Of a stretch of 64,000 bases of DNA, positions 58,198 to 64,000 are shown piece by piece. The stretch lies in assembly GCF_037974355.1 (NCBI RefSeq), contig NZ_CP150235.1, positions 4,712,001-4,776,000 on the forward strand, written 5' to 3'. The first letter of the stretch is position 1. Every line of letters begins with the position of its first letter. Made by a program: the position numbers and the translations under genes. The notes beneath the pieces were generated by a model. It did no database searches. It was given only the letters and a program-made list of their open reading frames with translations, and was not told the origin of the DNA. Origin of the DNA: Paenibacillus sp. FSL R5-0517. Its GTDB lineage: Bacteria; Bacillota; Bacilli; Paenibacillales; Paenibacillaceae.

Positions 58198-61100
58198 TTA
58201 TTTTACAAAGGCAGGCATTGCTTCTGAAGAGAAGTTGATTGTTTGCAGCATGATCAACAGCGCACGAATCGTATCCAGTGAAGTCATACATACAATACCA
58301 TTCTCTACCGCTTCACGACGAATACGGAATCCGTCACGCTGTGGTGTTTTGCCTTTGGTGAGTGTATTGAAGACAAAGTTCGCTTCGCCGCTGCGAATCA
58401 TATCCAGAATGTTCGGCGAACCTTCGCTTAATTTGTTCACCGTCGTTACCGGAATGTTCGCTGCTTCAAGCGCAGCTGCAGTTCCGCCGGTTGCCATGAG
58501 TTTGTATCCCAGTCTGTAGAAACCTTCGAGCAATGGTACAGCTTCGTCCTTGTCCTTGTCTGCTACAGTCACGACAATGGCTCCGGTTGCCGGAATTTTC
58601 ATTCCTGCCCCGATGAGACCTTTGAACAACGCTTTAGCGTAATTCGGGTCACGACCCATAACCTCACCTGTGGATTTCATCTCAGGTCCGAGGGTTGGTT
58701 CTACACGACGCAGCTTCGCGAAGGAGAAGACCGGAACTTTGACAGATACATGGTCCGACTCAGGCCATAGCCCGTCAACATAACCAAGATCTTTCAGTTT
58801 TACACCCAGAATGGCTTGTGTTGCCAGGTTCGCCATCGGAATGTTGGTTACTTTGCTCAAGAATGGTACGGTACGGGATGAACGCGGGTTCACCTCGATA
58901 ATGTACACTTGGCCATCATGGATAACAAACTGGATGTTGACCAAACCTACCGTTTTCAGTTCTTTCGCAATTTTGATTGTAATCTCTACAATTTTCTCTT
59001 TCATGTCCTGGGACAGGTGTTGAGGAGGATATACCGCGATGGAGTCACCAGAGTGAACTCCTGCACGCTCGATATGTTCCATAATGCCCGGAATCAATAC
59101 CGTTTCACCATCACAGATGGCGTCAACCTCAACTTCTTTACCCATCATGTAACGGTCGATCAGTACCGGATGCTCCGGATTGATTTTAACCGCCTGCTCC
59201 ATGTACGTGAGCAATTCTGCATCAGAGTATACAATCTCCATCGCACGACCGCCGAGTACATAGGAAGGACGAACCAGTACCGGGTAGCCCAGACTTTGAG
59301 CTGTTTCTACAGCATCATCAACGGAAATGACCGTTTTACCTTTCGGCTGTGCAATCTCCAGACGGGAGAGCAGACGCTCGAACTTCTTGCGGTCCTCCGC
59401 CTCATCGATGCTTTCCAGATCCGTTCCGAGAATCGTTACACCTGCATTACGCAGTGGTGCTGCCAGATTGATGGCCGTTTGACCACCGAACTGCACGATA
59501 ACCCCTACTGGCTTCTCCTGTTCAATCACGTTCATAACATCTTCGAAGAAGAGTGGTTCAAAGTACAGACGATCTGATGTATTAAAGTCCGTCGACACCG
59601 TCTCCGGGTTATTATTGATAATGACTGCTTCATATCCTGCTTTTTGCAAAGCCCATACAGCGTGTACAGTAGAGTAGTCAAACTCAATACCTTGACCGAT
59701 CCGGATTGGTCCTGAACCCAGTACCACAACTTTTTGCTTGTCGGAAGGGATCACTTCGTTCTCAGTCTCGTATGTTGAGTAGTAATATGGCGTTGTTGCT
59801 TCGAACTCGGCTGCACACGTATCTACCATTTTGTAGACTGGGCGCAGGTTCTCTTCTTCCCGACGAGTTCTAACTTCTGCTTCCGTCGTTAATGTGCCAC
59901 CAGGTTGACCTTGCGCACGCAGTTCGGCAATGGCGCGGTCCGTGAATCCAAGGCGTTTCGCTTGATACAGAACATCGGAAGACAATTCGGATTCTTCGCG
60001 AATACGATCTTCGAATGCGATCAGACCCTCGATTTTGTCCAGGAACCACCAGTCAATCTTGGTCAGGTCTTGCAGTTGTTGCAGCGTATATCCTCTGCGG
60101 AATGCTTCGGCAATCAGGAAGATACGCTCATCATCCGCTTTGATCAGACGCTCGTTCAGCGTATCTTCATCCAGCGTTTCGGCATCCTTCAGGTAAAGGC
60201 GGTGTACACCAATCTCCAGGGAGCGCACGGCTTTGTGAATCGACTCTTCGAATGTCCGGCCAATGGCCATTACTTCGCCTGTTGCTTTCATCTGAGTTCC
60301 GAGTTTACGGTTCGCCGAGATGAACTTGTCGAACGGCCAGCGTGGGATTTTGCTCACGATATAATCCAATGTTGGCTCGAAGCAAGCATATGTTTGGCCT
60401 GTTACCGGGTTCACGATTTCGTCCAGTGTGTAACCCATGGCAATTTTGGCAGCCATTTTCGCAATCGGATAACCCGTTGCTTTAGAAGCCAGCGCCGATG
60501 AACGGCTTACCCGTGGGTTAACTTCGATAACATAGTATTGGAAGCTGTGTGGGTCCAGTGCGAACTGTACGTTACATCCACCCTCGATGTTCAGGGCACG
60601 GATGATTTTCAGTGAAGCTGAACGCAGCATTTGATATTCACGATCCGACAGGGTTTGGCTTGGTGCTACGACGATACTGTCGCCTGTATGAACACCTACC
60701 GGGTCAAAGTTTTCCATGTTGCAGACAACGATACAGTTATCGTTTTTGTCCCGCATAACTTCATACTCGACTTCTTTCATGCCTGCAATGCTCTTCTCGA
60801 CCAGACATTGCCCAATTGGGCTGTAACGAATTCCCGCTGCCACAGTTTCGCGCAGTTCTTCTTCGTTCGCACAGATTCCGCCGCCTGTTCCGCCCAGCGT
60901 ATAGGCTGGACGAACGATGATTGGATAGCCAATCTCAGCTGCAAATTCAAGTGATTCTTCGAGTGTCGTTACGATCACACTCTCAGGTACAGGCTGTTCC
61001 AGTTCACGCATCAGGTCACGGAACAGATCACGATCTTCCGCTTTCTCGATGGATGTCAGCTGCGTTCCGAGCAATTTTACATTTTCACGTTCCAACACGC

Positions 61101-61416
61101 CTGCACGTGCCAGTTCCACAGCCATGTTCAGACCTGTCTGACCACCCAGTGTTGGCAACAAGCCGTCTGGACGCTCCTGACGAATGATTTGGGTTACAAA
61201 ATCCAGTGTGATTGGCTCAATGTAGACTTTGTCAGCCATGTTGGTATCGGTCATAATGGTCGCCGGGTTGCTGTTGATAAGTACAACTTCCACGCCTTCT
61301 TCTTTCAGAGCCTGGCAAGCTTGTGTACCGGCATAGTCGAACTCGGCCGCTTGACCGATGACGATTGGACCGGAACCAATCACCAGGATTTTTTTGAGAT
61401 CTTTGTTAATCGGCAT
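58198..61416 (-). CDS. carB: carbamoyl-phosphate synthase, large subunit
   Basis: Makes carbamoyl phosphate from bicarbonate, ammonia and two ATP. 1072 residues with two ATP-grasp halves (each with GSGPIxIGQxxEFDY: KILVIGSGPIVIGQAAEFDY and KVVVLGSGPIRIGQGIEFDY) and a C-terminal MGS-like allosteric domain. ATG 61416 lies one base after the carA stop, with GAAAGGAGCACAATAAC upstream. It channels ammonia from CarA. Member of the pyrimidine operon, hence probably the PyrR-regulated enzyme. Confidence 0.97.
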   Translation of the reverse strand: MPINKDLKKILVIGSGPIVIGQAAEFDYAGTQACQALKEEGVEVVLINSNPATIMTDTNMADKVYIEPITLDFVTQIIRQERPDGLLPTLGGQTGLNMAVELARAGVLERENVKLLGTQLTSIEKAEDRDLFRDLMRELEQPVPESVIVTTLEESLEFAAEIGYPIIVRPAYTLGGTGGGICANEEELRETVAAGIRYSPIGQCLVEKSIAGMKEVEYEVMRDKNDNCIVVCNMENFDPVGVHTGDSIVVAPSQTLSDREYQMLRSASLKIIRALNIEGGCNVQFALDPHSFQYYVIEVNPRVSRSSALASKATGYPIAKMAAKIAMGYTLDEIVNPVTGQTYACFEPTLDYIVSKIPRWPFDKFISANRKLGTQMKATGEVMAIGRTFEESIHKAVRSLEIGVHRLYLKDAETLDEDTLNERLIKADDERIFLIAEAFRRGYTLQQLQDLTKIDWWFLDKIEGLIAFEDRIREESELSSDVLYQAKRLGFTDRAIAELRAQGQPGGTLTTEAEVRTRREEENLRPVYKMVDTCAAEFEATTPYYYSTYETENEVIPSDKQKVVVLGSGPIRIGQGIEFDYSTVHAVWALQKAGYEAVIINNNPETVSTDFNTSDRLYFEPLFFEDVMNVIEQEKPVGVIVQFGGQTAINLAAPLRNAGVTILGTDLESIDEAEDRKKFERLLSRLEIAQPKGKTVISVDDAVETAQSLGYPVLVRPSYVLGGRAMEIVYSDAELLTYMEQAVKINPEHPVLIDRYMMGKEVEVDAICDGETVLIPGIMEHIERAGVHSGDSIAVYPPQHLSQDMKEKIVEITIKIAKELKTVGLVNIQFVIHDGQVYIIEVNPRSSRTVPFLSKVTNIPMANLATQAILGVKLKDLGYVDGLWPESDHVSVKVPVFSFAKLRRVEPTLGPEMKSTGEVMGRDPNYAKALFKGLIGAGMKIPATGAIVVTVADKDKDEAVPLLEGFYRLGYKLMATGGTAAALEAANIPVTTVNKLSEGSPNILDMIRSGEANFVFNTLTKGKTPQRDGFRIRREAVENGIVCMTSLDTIRALLIMLQTINFSSEAMPAFVK

Positions 61417-61417
61417 G

Positions 61418-62560
61418 TTATTGTGCTCCTTTCACTGCGGCTGCCAATACGGCTTGACGCGGCTTTTGCGGGTTAGTGATTTTGTGCTCGCGAATCATCT
61501 CGATGAAGCGGTCAAACAGATAGCTGTTGTCGTAAGGACCCGGGGCTGCTTCTGGGTGATACTGAACCGAGAATGCCGGGAAGGATTTATGTTTCAGACC
61601 TTCAATAGTCTTATCGTTATTGTTGATATGTGTAACTTCCAGGTCCGTGCTCTTCACAGACTCCTCGTTTACGGTAAAACCATGGTTCTGGGATGTGATG
61701 AAGCAACGTCCGCTCTCCAGCTCTTTCACCGGGTGGTTTCCTCCGCGATGTCCAAACTTGAGTTTTTCGGTATCTGCTCCTGCCGCAAGTGCGAACAATT
61801 GGTGACCCAGGCAGATGCCGAAGATCGGGTATTCGCCAAGCAGTTCACTGATCATTTTAACTGCGTGAGGTACATCTTTCGGGTCCCCAGGGCCGTTGGA
61901 CAGTTGAATACCGTCCGGGTTCAGGCGACGAATCTCGTCTGCTGTTACATCGTGCGGAACAACGACAACGTCACAGTTACGTTTGCTGAGTTCGCGCAAG
62001 ATTCCTGTTTTGGCACCATAATCCACGAGCACAATACGTTCAGCCGTTCCCGGGCTGTTGTAGACATGCTCTGTAGAAGTCATAGGCACCTGGTTACGCA
62101 GCTCGGCGATGGTGGTGTCTCCCATCATCTCCAGCAGTTCTTCCACAGGCTTCGATCCTGTTGTGAGAATTCCCTTCATTGTGCCGTGGTGACGAATCCG
62201 GCGAGTCAACATGCGTGTATCAATTTCGCTGATTCCTACGATACCGTATTCCTTGAGCAGATTGTCTACGCTATATTCCGCACGCCAGTTGCTCGGCGTT
62301 GGCTCATGACGACGTACAACGAAACCGTGTACGTATGGACGAATCGACTCAAAGTCATCACGCGTAATACCGTAGTTTCCGATCAGCGGATACGTCATGG
62401 TTACGATTTGACCGCAATAGGAAGGATCCGAAAGCACCTCTTGATAGCCTGTAATTCCCGTATTAAAAACGACCTCACCTGTCGTTTCACCTTCAGCACC
62501 GAATGCTTTCCCGGTGAACAGTGTGCCGTCTTCCAACAATAATCTTGCCTGTGCCTGCAT
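61418..62560 (-). CDS. carA: carbamoyl-phosphate synthase, small (glutaminase) subunit
   Basis: Glutamine amidotransferase subunit that feeds ammonia to CarB. 380 residues with an N-terminal domain (MQAQARLLLEDGTLFTGKAFGAEGETTGEVVFNTGITGYQE) and a class I glutaminase: the nucleophile Cys in GICLGHQL and His/Glu in SVQYHPEAAPGP. ATG 62560 after GAGGAGTGAAATGGG. It is followed by carB one base later. An unusual intergenic element separates it from pyrC. Confidence 0.97.
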   Translation of the reverse strand: MQAQARLLLEDGTLFTGKAFGAEGETTGEVVFNTGITGYQEVLSDPSYCGQIVTMTYPLIGNYGITRDDFESIRPYVHGFVVRRHEPTPSNWRAEYSVDNLLKEYGIVGISEIDTRMLTRRIRHHGTMKGILTTGSKPVEELLEMMGDTTIAELRNQVPMTSTEHVYNSPGTAERIVLVDYGAKTGILRELSKRNCDVVVVPHDVTADEIRRLNPDGIQLSNGPGDPKDVPHAVKMISELLGEYPIFGICLGHQLFALAAGADTEKLKFGHRGGNHPVKELESGRCFITSQNHGFTVNEESVKSTDLEVTHINNNDKTIEGLKHKSFPAFSVQYHPEAAPGPYDNSYLFDRFIEMIREHKITNPQKPRQAVLAAAVKGAQ

Positions 62561-62596
62561 CCCATTTCACTCCTCTGTGTTTATCAACGTTGAATA

Positions 62597-62784
62597 CTTT
62601 GAGTTGGACATGGGCGTTACGTGTGGTGCGGCTCCGTGGGCAGAAAACCCTTTGATCGCTGTTATCCCCGGATTACTTTGATCCCATTCTTCAAATGGAG
62701 TAATCCGGTGATAAAGGCGAACGCTTTGCTTCTTCGGGTTCTTTCTGCCCTCTACGCAGTTACGTTGGTGTCCATGTTCAAAAG
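62597..62784 (+). repeat. structured intergenic repeat, copy C (about 188 bp)
   Basis: The same core as copies A and B: TGATCGCTGTTATCCCCGGA ... TCCGGTGATAAAGGCGAACG, and flanking GGGCAGAAA/TTTCTGCCC. The arms are ACATGG/CCATGT and GTTACGT/ACGTAAC, not the TATAAGTT of A and B. The apical stem is CCATT/AATGG instead of CCCTTT/AAAGGG, and the next stem is GGATTACT/AGTAATCC instead of AGATTTT/AAAATCC. Paired changes keep base pairing. It lies in the pyrC-carA gap of the pyr operon. Confidence 0.85.
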
Positions 62785-62984
62785 CATTATTCAACTGTGT
62801 TTTGTTTCGTATGTTAGACTCTCGGCATGATTTGCCTCAAGTTAGTTGAAAAGATGTTACTGGTGTAAAAGTTGTAGATTAAGTTTTAGAATTAGAAAGA
62901 TGTGTTGCTTTAAAAAGTTAAGAATTACTGTTACTGATTTAAAGATATAGAGTTAGTAATTTATCAATTTACTAAATTACCGTT
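62785..62984. other. AT-rich spacer between copy C and pyrC
   Basis: About 200 bases with no gene of convincing length and no recognisable promoter. Only a small dyad, GTAATTT/AAATTAC, right after the pyrC stop, is visible. Confidence 0.6.
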
Positions 62985-64000
62985 TTATTGTTGTACAGTG
63001 TTGCTCCACACGCTTTTGCCATCCACCCATGTTTGTACAGCCCAGCCTTTCAGCTTCCAGCCTGTGAATGGGGTGTTTCTTCCTTTGGTTGCAAACGTTG
63101 CAGGATCAACCGCTTTTTCCTCGTTCAGATCAATCATCGTGATATCCGCTGGTGCTCCTTCTTCCAGTTTGCCTGTATCCAGTCGGAATACACGTGCCGG
63201 ATCAGCTGTCATGCGTTTTACCAGGAAGTCCAAGCTCCAAAGTCCAGTTTCCACAAACTTCGTGTACAGCAGTGGGAAGGCTGTTTCGAATCCTACGATA
63301 CCGAAAGGTGCCAGCTCCATGCCTTTGGCTTTCTCTTCTTCACTGTGTGGCGCGTGATCGGTTACGATCATGTCCAGCGTGCCGTCCAGCAAACCTTCGA
63401 TACACGCCTGCACATCACGTGGTGAGCGTAGCGGCGGGTTCATCTTCCAGTTGGCGTCCATGCCCGGGATATCTTCATCCGACAACACCAGATGGTGCGG
63501 ACACACCTCAGCAGTTACTTTAATACCGATGGATTTCGCCAGACGAATCAGGCGAACCGATTGCTCTGTGCTTACGTGGCAGACGTGGTAATGAACTCCC
63601 GTTGCTTCTGCGAGCAGAATATCCCGGCCTACGTGGATAGCCTCGGATTCATTAGGAATGCCTTTGATACCATGACGTTTGGAAAACTCGCCTTCCGTCA
63701 CATATCCACCTACAACCAGTGAGTCATCTTCACAGTGAGCGATCACTGGCATATCCATGCTTGCTGCGAGGCTCATGGCATCTTTCATCATTTGAGCGTT
63801 TTGTACGCCGACACCGTCATCCGTGAATCCGATAGCCCCTGCTTCTTTCAAGGCGGCAAAATCGGTAAGTTCACGACCCAGTTCGTTTTTGGTAATGGCT
63901 GCATAAGGCAACACTTTTACCAGATCGGCTTCTTTGGCTTTATCCAGTACCAGTTTCACAACTTCCGCTGTGTCTGTAACCGGTCTTGTGTTTGGCATGC
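62985..64000 (-). CDS. pyrC: dihydroorotase, cut by the window edge
   Basis: Cyclises N-carbamoyl-aspartate to dihydroorotate (third step). The visible 337 residues begin at the internal CMPNTRP motif, with DDGVGVQN, HCEDDSLV, HVCHVST, EVCPHHLVLSDED and IVTDHAPHSEEEK (zinc-binding His and catalytic Asp). The first roughly 90 residues including the HxH metal site lie outside the window, so the truncation is artificial. First visible gene of the pyr operon. Confidence 0.94.
   Translation of the reverse strand, partial: MPNTRPVTDTAEVVKLVLDKAKEADLVKVLPYAAITKNELGRELTDFAALKEAGAIGFTDDGVGVQNAQMMKDAMSLAASMDMPVIAHCEDDSLVVGGYVTEGEFSKRHGIKGIPNESEAIHVGRDILLAEATGVHYHVCHVSTEQSVRLIRLAKSIGIKVTAEVCPHHLVLSDEDIPGMDANWKMNPPLRSPRDVQACIEGLLDGTLDMIVTDHAPHSEEEKAKGMELAPFGIVGFETAFPLLYTKFVETGLWSLDFLVKRMTADPARVFRLDTGKLEEGAPADITMIDLNEEKAVDPATFATKGRNTPFTGWKLKGWAVQTWVDGKSVWSNTVQQ

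Noticed and set aside
58909..60501. long plus-strand frames opposite carB
   Set aside because: Shadow frames of carB codon bias; Cys/Phe/Arg-rich nonsense sequence.
61358..62542. 394-codon plus-strand frame opposite carA
   Set aside because: It is antisense to a complete carA with strong motifs; no ribosome binding site and no recognisable family.
62985..64000. pyrC as a truncated gene starting at an internal ATG
   Set aside because: The ATG in CMPNTRP is internal in dihydroorotases; the true start is outside the window.

Overview
The window looks like a chromosomal segment of a Paenibacillus species or a close spore-forming relative in the Bacillota. The reasons are the moderate GC content, strong AGGAGG-type ribosome binding sites, U-rich intrinsic terminators, two YjcZ-type sporulation microproteins, Bacillus-type single-gene families (DUF1292, DUF3892, DUF1904, YdhK, Ohr, SpeA) and tRNA genes without encoded CCA. 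The genus is inferred from gene content, not from a database search.

Layout. 1-8 kb: the start of aroA, a rhodanese, shikimate kinase, 6-phosphogluconate dehydrogenase, an MFS transporter and arginine decarboxylase. 8-12.3 kb: small exported or stress proteins, a YdhK lipoprotein behind a CsoR-like operator, Ohr behind an OhrR-like operator, and a chromate transporter. 12.5-19 kb is the most accessory part: a coupled trio of unknown proteins including a GH43-like beta-propeller, a frameshifted M1 peptidase, and a large serine recombinase lying between an intact tRNA-Val and a displaced tRNA 3' half. 19-25 kb: many small lipoproteins and membrane proteins, Mn-catalase and two orphan immunity-type proteins. 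25-30 kb: a Fur-box operon of two siderophore permeases and an ABC exporter. 30-43 kb: housekeeping genes (GDPD, LOG, Ung, PatB, a PreP-like peptidase), a LOV blue-light histidine kinase and several microproteins. 43-49 kb: an MFS transporter, a nitrilase, a 59-residue exported peptide, a methyltransferase and three tRNA-linked features. 49-56.5 kb: a five-gene MacB-like ABC operon ending in a solute-binding lipoprotein. 56.6-64 kb: the distal pyr operon, pyrC-carA-carB-pyrF-pyrE, for UMP synthesis.

The most unusual signal is a family of about 186-bp hairpin elements. Two copies lie in inverted orientation around tRNA-Leu and a third lies between pyrC and carA. The core sequence is conserved, but several stem positions change in both arms together, which argues for selection on a folded structure. 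Other points of interest are the minimal serine-recombinase island at tRNA-Val, an ABC ATPase fused to an AbrB-like domain, and several microproteins below usual annotation cut-offs (22, 37, 39, 42, 59 and 59 residues).
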